A stretch of 5,361 nt of DNA, from assembly GCA_902782815.1 (NCBI GenBank), contig CACZOS010000259.1:1-5361 (forward strand). The letters run 5' to 3'. A program made the translations under genes and the position numbers. Below the pieces are notes generated by a model. The model was given only the letters and a program-made list of their open reading frames with translations, was not told the DNA's origin and searched no databases. Below, in pieces: positions 1 through 5,361 of this stretch (within the stretch, counting starts at the first letter, position 1; the number at the start of each line of letters is the position of its first letter). The stretch is from an uncultured Lachnospiraceae bacterium. GTDB taxonomy: Bacteria > Bacillota > Clostridia > Lachnospirales > Lachnospiraceae.

Positions 1-50
1 GAGATAAAGAATGCCTGATTTCCGAAACTGATGACGGAGATCACAGACAG

Positions 51-55
51 GGAGG
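51..55 (+). promoter_or_regulatory. Ribosome binding site deciding the flavodoxin start
   Basis: GGAGG followed by a five-base spacer (ATTGG) and ATG at 61. It supports the downstream start over the in-frame ATG at 31. Confidence 0.75.
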
Positions 56-60
56 ATTGG

Positions 61-588
61 ATGAAAAAAAGACTGATCGCCTACTTTTCCAGGGCGGATG
101 AAAATTATTTTGAAGGAGAGCTCAAATATGTTGAAGTGGGTAATACCGAAACCGTAGCGAAGAAGCTTCAGAAGATCACCGGTGCAGATTTGCTGGCCAT
201 CAGGATGGAGACTCCCTACGACCGGGATTACCATAAATGTGTTGAAGAGGCAAGAAAAGACCTGGAAGAAAATGCCCGGCCCCGCCTGCTGGATCTCCCG
301 GAATCCCTGAAGGATTACCGGGTGATCTATCTGGGTTATCCCAATTACTGCGGAACGGTTCCCATGCCGGTTCTGACTTTCCTGGAATCCTATGATCTTA
401 CCGGAAAGAGGATCCGTCCCTTCTGTACCCATGAAGGCGGAGGGATGGGCAGCAGCGAGAGCGATATCCTGAAATCGTCCCCGGGAGCTATCCTGGAGAT
501 GGGCGCAGCCATCCCGGGAAGTAAAGCAGAAGAGAGCGATGAACTCCTTGAGATGTGGGTGGACAGCTTCTATTCCCGCGGAGACTGA
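61..588 (+). CDS. Flavodoxin (Flavodoxin_4-like), FMN-binding electron carrier
   Basis: This is a 175-residue cytoplasmic flavodoxin-fold protein, expected to bind FMN and carry electrons or reduce small molecules; the partner is unknown. The N-terminus has the usual first beta strand (LIAYFS, residues 5-10) running into a phosphate-binding loop with SRADENYF (10-17) and VEVGNTETVA (24-33), a wording typical of the short flavodoxin group in Clostridia. Further signatures are YLGYPNYCGTVPMPVLTFLE (90-109), around the flavin ring, and PFCTHEGGGMGSSESD (120-135), the second flavin loop. The length is normal for the family. I chose the ATG at 61 rather than the in-frame ATG at 31 because GGAGG lies five bases upstream of 61 and the first beta strand begins directly after it; residues from 31 would add a hydrophilic extension with no good ribosome binding site. 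The next gene starts 65 bases downstream on the same strand. Family call is firm, physiological role unknown. Confidence 0.92.
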   Translation: MKKRLIAYFSRADENYFEGELKYVEVGNTETVAKKLQKITGADLLAIRMETPYDRDYHKCVEEARKDLEENARPRLLDLPESLKDYRVIYLGYPNYCGTVPMPVLTFLESYDLTGKRIRPFCTHEGGGMGSSESDILKSSPGAILEMGAAIPGSKAEESDELLEMWVDSFYSRGD

Positions 589-653
589 CGACCATATAGC
601 TGAAGATACATGGCAGACCAACTGCAGGTCAGTTTTTTAGAGAGGATAAAAAT

Positions 654-1643
654 ATGAATAATAAACGCTATCTGATCATTGCCGCCATGACGGCCATCCT
701 GTTTGCCTGTTCCCTGTATGGCATTCCGGTAAAGGCCTCCGCGGTGACTGCTCCCCAAAACCCCGCAATCAATACGGGAGAGATACCCATCACCATCCAG
801 GAAGAACCTCAGACCAGCGACCTGACTCTCCTGCACGCGGAGACGGTCCTGGATTCGGACCGCTGGATCCAGTCTTTTACCAAGGACGCCAACTATTATT
901 ATTTCGTGCAGATGACGAACCCTTATCAGGGACATCTGAGGATCACCCGGGTGAAATATACCACGCCCCACCAGTACACCAAAGACCATATGGATCTTTT
1001 GGGATTCGGTCACGGGACCAATATTGACTGTACGACATACAGGGGAAAAACGTATCTCTGGACAGGCAGCTGTGTGAATAAAAAGAATATGCAAACCACA
1101 GCAATTTCCTGTTTCAGCTATGTTCCGGGCGGTGTTTTCAGCCGGAAAGCAGGCAAGACTTTCAAGATCCGTATGAAGGGCAGGCTGAAGAAAGCGGAAA
1201 ACGTCTTCCCGGCCGTATCACAGGATCAGAAATATCTCTATGTCAGATATACTTATAAGAAACAGCAGTATTTTCAGAAATACAGGATCTATAACGGAAA
1301 CGCCATAAAGAGCGGCCGTATCCTTTCCAAGGTTGCCCTGCCCCGGACTGCCGGAGATTTCCAGGGTTTCGATGTATATAAGAATTATATCTACACCATA
1401 GAGGGAAGCCCCACGGCCCTGTTTTTAAGCACCTACGATCCCCACAGATTCTTCCAGTCCACCATCATCCGGATCACCAACATGAAGACAAAGAGCAAGA
1501 GGATCAGGATCATCACCGGTGCGAAGGGGGTAGCTTTCCGTGAACCGGAAGGTATCGATATCTCAAAGAAGAAGAGGATTGAGATCCTGTTTGCCACCAA
1601 CACCCTGACCAAACAGAGATGTTCGGTATATAAATTAAAATAA
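654..1643 (+). CDS. Secreted beta-propeller protein, TagC / P68 RBP / helveticin J-like
   Basis: This 329-residue exported protein starts with a signal peptide: NNKR (2-5), a hydrophobic core at 6-24, and a likely signal peptidase I site after ASA (28-30). A cysteine at 19 after LFA could be read as a lipobox, but phenylalanine at -2 and the continued hydrophobic stretch make a lipoprotein less likely. After a linker to about residue 55, the body is a series of short aromatic beta strands. Three islands resemble the five-bladed propeller domain shared by TagC, phage P68-type receptor-binding proteins and helveticin J: GFGHGTNIDC (117-126), QGFDVYKNYIYTIEG (237-251) and REPEGIDI (296-303). In that group the propeller is associated with wall glycopolymers or cell-surface targets. 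The protein is very rich in Lys and Arg, fitting contact with anionic polymers such as teichoic acids (inference). The start is set by AGAGAGG at 639-645. The AAA+ gene begins 14 bases after the stop. Family assignment was made from memory of motifs and is moderate; a generic secreted propeller is the alternative. Confidence 0.6.
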   Translation: MNNKRYLIIAAMTAILFACSLYGIPVKASAVTAPQNPAINTGEIPITIQEEPQTSDLTLLHAETVLDSDRWIQSFTKDANYYYFVQMTNPYQGHLRITRVKYTTPHQYTKDHMDLLGFGHGTNIDCTTYRGKTYLWTGSCVNKKNMQTTAISCFSYVPGGVFSRKAGKTFKIRMKGRLKKAENVFPAVSQDQKYLYVRYTYKKQQYFQKYRIYNGNAIKSGRILSKVALPRTAGDFQGFDVYKNYIYTIEGSPTALFLSTYDPHRFFQSTIIRITNMKTKSKRIRIITGAKGVAFREPEGIDISKKKRIEILFATNTLTKQRCSVYKLK

Positions 1644-1657
1644 TCTCAGGAGAGACT

Positions 1658-3136
1658 ATGCCGGTATTTGATTTCAGCGACAAATCCTATCAGAAAGAGC
1701 CAGCCTGCTGCACTTATAAGGTATTTCATTCCAATGAGGAAAAACCCAGTGCCGCATCCCCCATAATGCTTCTGGACAACCGTAAAAAGAAATGGGAACA
1801 CCATTCTGTGGGTATTTTTACCAATCCTTCCAAAAGAACCTCCTTCGAATTTGACGAGGAGGCTGAAGTGGCGGATATCCTGTCCATTGACGCCAGGTTC
1901 ACCAGTCTTCTGAAATGGCTTGGGGAGAATCACATCAATGTAAGGCTTTCCGGGATCAACCGGGAGGACGGGTATGCCGTCTACAGGATACGGGAAGTGG
2001 AGTTTTCCGGAAGATCCAAACTCTCTGCCTCTGACGGCTTCCTCCAGTTCATGATCGAAAGACTTCTGGCCAGTGATGCGCCGGAGGAAAGGACTGAGGA
2101 TGAAGAGAGCGAAGAAGGCGGAGATGACATGAAGCTCACCAGCCTTCAGAGCATAAAAGATTTCATGCAGTGTGCAGGAAAGACCCTTCCGGATAATATC
2201 CGGCTCTGGGCCAGGAGAAATCTGTCCGTCGCCCGTTCCAACGAAGTATCTCCCGAAGAGAGACGACATGCACAGCGTGCTCTGTCCATCATGATGAATG
2301 TGCGCTGGAAAAATAATTATTTTGAGGCCATTGATCCGGTGGAAGCCAGGAGGATCCTGGATGAGGAACTCTATGGAATGGAGAAGGTGAAGCAGAGGAT
2401 CATCGAGACCATTATCCAGATCAACCGGACCCATACCCTCCCCGCTTACGGACTCCTTCTCATCGGGCCTGCCGGTACGGGAAAATCCCAGGTGGCTTAC
2501 GCGGTGGCAAAAATACTCAAACTGCCCTGGACGACCCTGGATATGAGTTCCATCCATGATCCGGAACAGCTGACAGGAAGTTCCCGGGTCTACGCCAACG
2601 CCAAACCCGGAATCATCATGGAGGCCTTCGCCATGGCCGGAGAATCCAATCTGGTCTTCATTATAAACGAACTGGATAAAGCGGCTTCGGGAAAAGGAAA
2701 CGGAAATCCGGCGGATGTCCTTCTGACCCTTCTTGATAACCTGGGCTTTACGGACAACTACATGGAATGCCTTGTACCCACCGTGGGTGTGTATCCTATC
2801 GCTACCGCCAACAACCGTGATCAGATCAGTGCCCCGCTCATGTCCCGTTTTGCCGTTATCGACATACCGGACTACTCTTTTGAAGAAAAGAAACAGATTT
2901 TTATCCGCTACTCCCTGCCCAGAGTCCTGCGCAGGATGAGTATGGAGGAGAGAGAATGCATTGTCACGGAGGCTGCAGTGGAGAAGATCGTGAACCGGTA
3001 TTCAGACACCACGGGAATCCGTGATCTGGAACAGGCAGCGGAGCATATCGCGGCCAATGCTCTTTATCAGATCGAAGTGGATCATGTATCCTCTGTGGTA
3101 TTTGACGAATCTATGGTTGAACAGCTGCTGGGATAA
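1658..3136 (+). CDS. Lon-like AAA+ ATPase lacking the Lon peptidase domain
   Basis: This 492-residue protein has no signal peptide or membrane segment and should be cytoplasmic. Residues 1-139 form a region I do not recognise. Residues 140-157 are an acidic linker. From about 165 the protein follows Lon: helical region, NVRW (214-217, the Lon 'LPW' position) and LDEELYGMEKVKQRI (234-248). Then come Walker A GPAGTGKS (270-277, K276), pore loop VYANAKPG (311-318, Y312), Walker B VFIINELDK (333-341), sensor 1 ATANN (382-386), arginine finger PLMSRF (R397) and sensor 2 GIRDLE (453-458, R455). It ends EQLLG at the point where Lon's linker leads into the Ser-Lys peptidase domain, which is absent. 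The ATPase is therefore probably a remodelling or unfolding motor working with another protein. Walker B has Asn337 in place of the usual Asp, while catalytic Glu338 is kept, so hydrolysis may be slow. The start has AGGAG at 1648-1652; a second possible start is at 2129. A cysteine peptidase-like gene follows after 13 bases. MoxR-type ATPases are a less likely alternative, given the collinearity with Lon on both sides of Walker A. Confidence 0.88.
   Translation: MPVFDFSDKSYQKEPACCTYKVFHSNEEKPSAASPIMLLDNRKKKWEHHSVGIFTNPSKRTSFEFDEEAEVADILSIDARFTSLLKWLGENHINVRLSGINREDGYAVYRIREVEFSGRSKLSASDGFLQFMIERLLASDAPEERTEDEESEEGGDDMKLTSLQSIKDFMQCAGKTLPDNIRLWARRNLSVARSNEVSPEERRHAQRALSIMMNVRWKNNYFEAIDPVEARRILDEELYGMEKVKQRIIETIIQINRTHTLPAYGLLLIGPAGTGKSQVAYAVAKILKLPWTTLDMSSIHDPEQLTGSSRVYANAKPGIIMEAFAMAGESNLVFIINELDKAASGKGNGNPADVLLTLLDNLGFTDNYMECLVPTVGVYPIATANNRDQISAPLMSRFAVIDIPDYSFEEKKQIFIRYSLPRVLRRMSMEERECIVTEAAVEKIVNRYSDTTGIRDLEQAAEHIAANALYQIEVDHVSSVVFDESMVEQLLG
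2120..2131 (+). promoter_or_regulatory. Possible internal translation start in the AAA+ gene
   Basis: GGAG (2120-2123) lies five bases before an in-frame ATG (2129, Met158). That position is the junction between the acidic linker and the Lon-homologous part, so initiation here would give a 335-residue protein with the ATPase core alone. The acidic codons GAA/GAG/GGA mimic ribosome binding sites by chance, so this is only suggestive. Confidence 0.3.
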
Positions 3137-3149
3137 AGAAGGATAAAAT

Positions 3150-3863
3150 ATGAGATCAGATGATTCCGGTTACATTACCGTAAGACAGGAAAATCATGAC
3201 TATTACGGCGGGAATCAGAATCTGTTCCCGGAAAAGAAGCTGAAGGGCTACGGTTGCGGACTGATTGCCGCTTCTGATGTGTGCATGTATCTTATGGATT
3301 GTCCCAACATCTTCGAGTGGGACCGGTATTATGAGTATGTCAAACAGATAGAGAAGTATTTCTTTTATCTGCCCTTTCTGGGAATGAGCGGAATATCCCT
3401 TTCCATAGGGATAAACCTTGTTTTTTCCCGGTTTAAGCTTCCCTATCATGCCAGCTGGAAAGTGATGCCTATGGGTGACAAGACCAGGGACAGGATCATG
3501 TCCATGCTTTCCCGCGGCTTTCCGGTGATCATTTCCATCGGCCCTAATTTTCCCAATGTTTTCGGGAAGAAGAAGCTGGCTCTTTACCGGAAAAACGACA
3601 GGGGTCAATACACGCCTGCGGGTTCAGTAAACGGCCATTATGTTGTGGTGACGGAATTCCCGGAAGAAGGAAAGATGAAGATCTCAAGCTGGGGTCAGAC
3701 ATATTACATCGACTGGCAGGAATATCTGGCTTATTCTCATAAAAAAAGCATCTCCCTTTTTACAAACTATCTTGAGATCAGACCTTCATCCCGACGTAAA
3801 GGATCAGCTCCGAAGGACCGGACGGAAGATAAGGGACAGGGCAGAGGCGAGGCTGCCGGGTAA
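3150..3863 (+). CDS. Papain-fold cysteine peptidase-like protein (C39-like)
   Basis: This 237-residue protein shows no signal peptide and is probably cytoplasmic. The layout is that of a papain-fold C39-like peptidase. There is an oxyanion-type glutamine in GGNQNLFP (20-27, Q23) and a nucleophile motif GYGCGLIAASDV (33-44, C36). Next come a helical middle, a strand SRGFPVIISIGPN (121-133) typical of the family, and the histidine motif NGHYVVVTEF (161-170, H163). A strand KISSWGQ (177-183) follows at the usual Asn/Asp position. Spacing from H163 to S179 is 16 residues, as in papain between His159 and Asn175, but the Asn/Asp is replaced by Ser. It may be a working peptidase with an altered triad, a transglutaminase-like enzyme or a pseudo-enzyme. 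Residues 212-237 form a charged, probably disordered tail. AAGGA at 3139-3143 sets the start, 13 bases after the AAA+ stop, which points to co-transcription. A strong terminator follows. The fold is fairly sure, the substrate unknown. Confidence 0.72.
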   Translation: MRSDDSGYITVRQENHDYYGGNQNLFPEKKLKGYGCGLIAASDVCMYLMDCPNIFEWDRYYEYVKQIEKYFFYLPFLGMSGISLSIGINLVFSRFKLPYHASWKVMPMGDKTRDRIMSMLSRGFPVIISIGPNFPNVFGKKKLALYRKNDRGQYTPAGSVNGHYVVVTEFPEEGKMKISSWGQTYYIDWQEYLAYSHKKSISLFTNYLEIRPSSRRKGSAPKDRTEDKGQGRGEAAG

Positions 3864-3882
3864 AACAAACCGGATAAAGACA

Positions 3883-3918
3883 AAAAAACTGCAGGATTCT
3901 GACATCCTGCAGTTTTTT
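3883..3918. terminator. Bidirectional intrinsic terminator
   Basis: The left arm is six A then CTGCAGGAT (3883-3897), the loop is TCTGAC (3898-3903) and the right arm is ATCCTGCAG then six T (3904-3918). The nine-base core pairs perfectly and the A and T tracts extend it on either side, so each strand reads as a hairpin followed by a U run. It sits between converging genes, 19 bases after the peptidase-like stop and two bases past the stop of the CarD-like gene, and should end both transcripts. Confidence 0.93.
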
Positions 3919-3920
3919 GA

Positions 3921-4427
3921 TCAATTATATGCTTTTAAGACTTTTTCCGAGAAATATTCCTCCATGGAGTCCAGATTTTCTTCCATCACATAGGCCATCT
4001 CCTGATAAAGCTGTTCTTCCGCAATCTGGCAATACTTTTCATCGATGATGATCCTTTTTTTCCCGGAGGCGAGTCGGTCCTTTCTTCTCTGGCTAATGGT
4101 CTTGATCAGTCTCAACAGTTCCCCGGGATCACCGGTTTTGATCACCGCCTTATAGACGGATTCCCTCTCCCTGTCATTCTTTATCTCGATGGTGGGGATT
4201 TCCGGAACCCTGCTGATCAGATCCTGCATCTGGTCCGGACTGGACACAGGCCGGAGCACAGTTTTGGGATTATCCACAGGGGCATAGATGATGGTGCTGT
4301 TCTGGAAAAGGGGGGATAAAGTGTAATAAGACTTATTCTCCATTCCTTTCATTTCCAGGGGCCCTATATCCGTGATCCGGCATACTCCCTGACTTCCGTA
4401 AACCACCACATCATTAATATTATACAT
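3921..4427 (-). CDS. CarD/CdnL-family RNA polymerase-binding transcription regulator
   Basis: This 168-residue protein is a CarD-family regulator. In this family the N-terminal Tudor-like domain binds the beta subunit of RNA polymerase and the helical C-terminal domain contacts DNA at the upstream edge of the open promoter, changing initiation at many promoters. The N-terminal signature is INDVVVYGSQGVCRITDIG (4-22), followed by SYYTLSPLFQNSTIIYAPVDN (33-53), both close to the family pattern. The C-terminal helices include ND.R.....Y..VIKTGDPGELLRLIKTI (84-111), a basic segment SQRRKDRLASGKKR (112-125), and an acidic end AEEQLYQEMAYVMEENLDS (136-154). Length is usual for the family. The start is the first Met, with AGGA on the minus strand at 4440-4437, spacing nine. 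The gene is alone on its strand, with its own promoter and the shared terminator. It need not be functionally tied to its neighbours, since carD is normally a global regulator. Confidence 0.93.
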   Translation of the reverse strand: MYNINDVVVYGSQGVCRITDIGPLEMKGMENKSYYTLSPLFQNSTIIYAPVDNPKTVLRPVSSPDQMQDLISRVPEIPTIEIKNDRERESVYKAVIKTGDPGELLRLIKTISQRRKDRLASGKKRIIIDEKYCQIAEEQLYQEMAYVMEENLDSMEEYFSEKVLKAYN

Positions 4428-4504
4428 CTGATCACATCCTGTTCTTGCAATTAATCCTGTTTACAAATTCATTTTCTGTTATGGATATCTGTCTACGCAT
4501 TGAT

Positions 4505-4533
4505 ATTATAACAGTATTTGGAAAAAAAGTCAT
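4505..4533 (-). promoter_or_regulatory. Sigma-A promoter for the CarD-family gene
   Basis: Read on the minus strand there is ATGACT at 4533-4528 (four of six matches to TTGACA), a 17-base spacer and a perfect TATAAT at 4510-4505, preceded by TGT, an extended -10. Transcription should begin near 4498, giving a leader of about 70 bases. Confidence 0.75.
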
Positions 4534-4617
4534 GTTGAAAAAATCAATTGTGAAATATAGAAGGTCTGACAATTCAAAATAAAGTCAGGTAAGATTCATT
4601 GAAGATTTGTTGCAAGA

Positions 4618-4646
4618 TTGACAAAGCAGACTAAATTCTTTAAAAT
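4618..4646 (+). promoter_or_regulatory. Sigma-A promoter for the clostripain-like gene
   Basis: A perfect TTGACA (4618-4623), a 17-base spacer and TAAAAT (4641-4646, five of six) form a near-consensus housekeeping promoter. Transcription should start near 4653, giving a leader of about 80 bases. Confidence 0.8.
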
Positions 4647-4732
4647 AATACAAAGGAAAATTGAATAAAAAATGAACCGAACAGAACAAAAATCTAGTGA
4701 AAAGGGAGAATACTCAGAGAGGAGAGATCACC

Positions 4733-5361
4733 ATGGAAAACCGACCTAAAGGCAGACAAAAACATGTGACAGGCGAAGGAAAAGGCGTACATATAAAGGG
4801 AGAAGGCCTCGGCGGCGGTGAGCTGGGCAGCGGCCGCAGACCACATGTTTCCGGAGGCGGAAGACCGGGATCCGGCGGAGGGCCGGGAACCCGGGGAGGA
4901 GGAAGACTGCCTCTTCCCCTGCTTCTGATTATTCTTATCGCTGTCTTTTTCGGCAGGGGCCTGCTGGGGGGAGGAGATTCCGGAACCAGCCCGAATCAGG
5001 GGAATCAGTCTTCCTCCGGATCCGGCCAGTCCGGCATCCAGTCTATCCTGCAGCAGTCCTTTTATAACGGGGGAGCCGGGTATTCCGGCGGCTGGACAGA
5101 ACCGGCCAATGAAGGAAAACTTGATGAGAGCGTGGAGGAAGGTTCCCAGGCCAAGTATACCACAATCAAGGGAAACGGGAATGACACCGTCACCCTTATG
5201 ATCTATATGTGCGGCACAGACCTGGAATCCCGGAGCGGCATGGCCACATCCGACCTTATGGAGATGGCCAAAGCCAAAATCAGTGACAAGGTCAATATCA
5301 TTGTTTATACCGGCGGCTGCAGCAGATGGAACAACCAGGTGATCAGCAGCAGGGTCAATCA
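4733..5361 (+). CDS. Membrane-anchored clostripain (C11) family protein, N-terminal part
   Basis: The gene runs off the window; 209 complete codons are visible. Residues 1-57 are cytoplasmic-looking, rich in Gly, Lys and Arg, and start with an ordered motif (KGRQKHVTGEGKGVHIKGEG, residues 6-25) followed by a Gly-Arg-rich stretch. A single hydrophobic segment (LPLPLLLIILIAVFF, 59-73) follows and, with the basic side before it, predicts an inside-to-outside signal anchor. Residues 74-150 are a Gly/Ser/Gln/Asn-rich linker. The clostripain-type domain begins at about 152: TVTLMIYMCGTDLESRSG (152-169), SDLMEMAKA (173-181) and VNIIVYTGGCSRWNN (187-201). These are the first strand, helix and second strand of the C11 caspase-like fold. 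The catalytic His and Cys lie beyond the window, so activity cannot be judged. Known C11 peptidases cleave after Arg or Lys; whether this one does is unknown. GAGGAG at 4719-4724, spacing eight, sets the start. Confidence 0.85.
   Translation, partial: MENRPKGRQKHVTGEGKGVHIKGEGLGGGELGSGRRPHVSGGGRPGSGGGPGTRGGGRLPLPLLLIILIAVFFGRGLLGGGDSGTSPNQGNQSSSGSGQSGIQSILQQSFYNGGAGYSGGWTEPANEGKLDESVEEGSQAKYTTIKGNGNDTVTLMIYMCGTDLESRSGMATSDLMEMAKAKISDKVNIIVYTGGCSRWNNQVISSRVN

Larger units (their letters stand above)
4428..4732. other. AT-rich divergent intergenic region
   Basis: These 305 bases separate the carD-like gene (-) and the clostripain-like gene (+). They hold the two divergent promoters, whose -35 elements face each other about 84 bases apart, and a ribosome binding site for each gene. 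A small inverted repeat, CTGAC (4566-4570) and GTCAG (4584-4588), sits between the two -35 elements; it could be an operator half-site pair but is too short to call. I see no RNA gene, riboswitch or terminator here. Confidence 0.7.

Noticed and set aside
1..60. Possible tail of an upstream gene before the flavodoxin
   Set aside because: Frame 1 ends with TGA at 16-18 and frame 3 stays open to 101, but too few codons are visible to decide which, if either, is coding.
616..638. Possible weak terminator between the flavodoxin and propeller genes
   Set aside because: AACTG (620-624) and CAGTT (630-634) pair around a five-base loop and are followed by a few T, but the five-pair stem with two G-C pairs is too weak; an alternative GACC/GGTC pairing (616-619/627-630) competes. 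Whether the trio has its own promoter therefore stays open; I found no convincing one in 589-653.
570..1094. Minus-strand open frame across the start of the propeller gene
   Set aside because: It lies antisense to a gene with a signal peptide and a good ribosome binding site, and its translation shows no domain or motif.
1646..2557. Long minus-strand open frame opposite the AAA+ gene
   Set aside because: Its translation is His, Gly and Pro rich without a recognisable fold, while the plus strand encodes clear Lon ATPase motifs; it is a shadow frame.
3156..3608. Minus-strand open frame opposite the peptidase-like gene
   Set aside because: No motif or ribosome binding site, and the plus strand has catalytic Cys and His motifs.
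3772..3993. Plus-strand open frame running through the terminator
   Set aside because: It overlaps the end of the peptidase-like gene, the terminator hairpin and the carD-like gene, and has no plausible start signal.
4532..4582. 16-codon open frame MLKKSIVKYRR... in the intergenic region
   Set aside because: It lacks a proper ribosome binding site, overlaps the -35 of the carD promoter and lies upstream of the only plus-strand promoter seen.
4672..4749. 25-codon upstream open frame overlapping the clostripain-like start
   Set aside because: It starts MNRTEQKSSEK and ends at TAA 4747-4749, overlapping the real start by 17 bases, but the nearest AAAGGA is 14 bases away and the peptide is featureless. 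A regulatory leader peptide cannot be excluded, but nothing supports it.

Overview
The window looks like a chromosomal segment from a low- to mid-GC Gram-positive anaerobe of the class Clostridia, most likely Lachnospiraceae or a close relative. This rests on strong purine-rich ribosome binding sites, consensus sigma-A promoters, a CarD-type regulator, a Flavodoxin_4-type flavodoxin and a clostripain-like membrane-anchored protein. The taxonomic call is an inference from gene content and style, not from a search.

Layout. Positions 61-588 (+) encode a short flavodoxin. Positions 654-3863 (+) hold three closely packed genes. The first is a secreted basic protein resembling the TagC / phage P68 receptor-binding protein / helveticin J beta-propeller group. 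The second is an AAA+ ATPase whose C-terminal two thirds is collinear with the ATPase half of Lon protease but which stops where the Lon peptidase domain should begin. The third is a papain-fold (C39-like) cysteine peptidase-like protein. The gaps inside this trio are 14 and 13 bases, each with its own ribosome binding site, so they are very probably one transcription unit. It ends at a strong symmetric hairpin (3883-3918) that also terminates the converging gene, a CarD-family RNA polymerase-binding regulator (3921-4427, -). A 305-base AT-rich intergenic region (4428-4732) carries two divergent promoters, one for carD (-) and one for the last gene (+). That gene (4733 to the window edge) is a membrane-anchored clostripain (C11) family protein, cut off by the end of the window.

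How the genes may work together. The most interesting unit is the trio. The AAA+ protein keeps Walker A, the pore-loop tyrosine, sensor 1, the arginine finger and sensor 2 of Lon, but it has lost the serine-lysine peptidase domain and carries Asn-Glu in place of Asp-Glu in Walker B. A separate cysteine peptidase-like protein is encoded 13 bases downstream. This suggests, as a hypothesis only, an ATPase that remodels or delivers substrates to a peptidase-like partner supplied as a separate chain. The exported propeller protein upstream does not fit a purely cytoplasmic proteolytic machine and leaves the role of the cassette open. I recognise no published system with exactly this combination, but no database search was possible.
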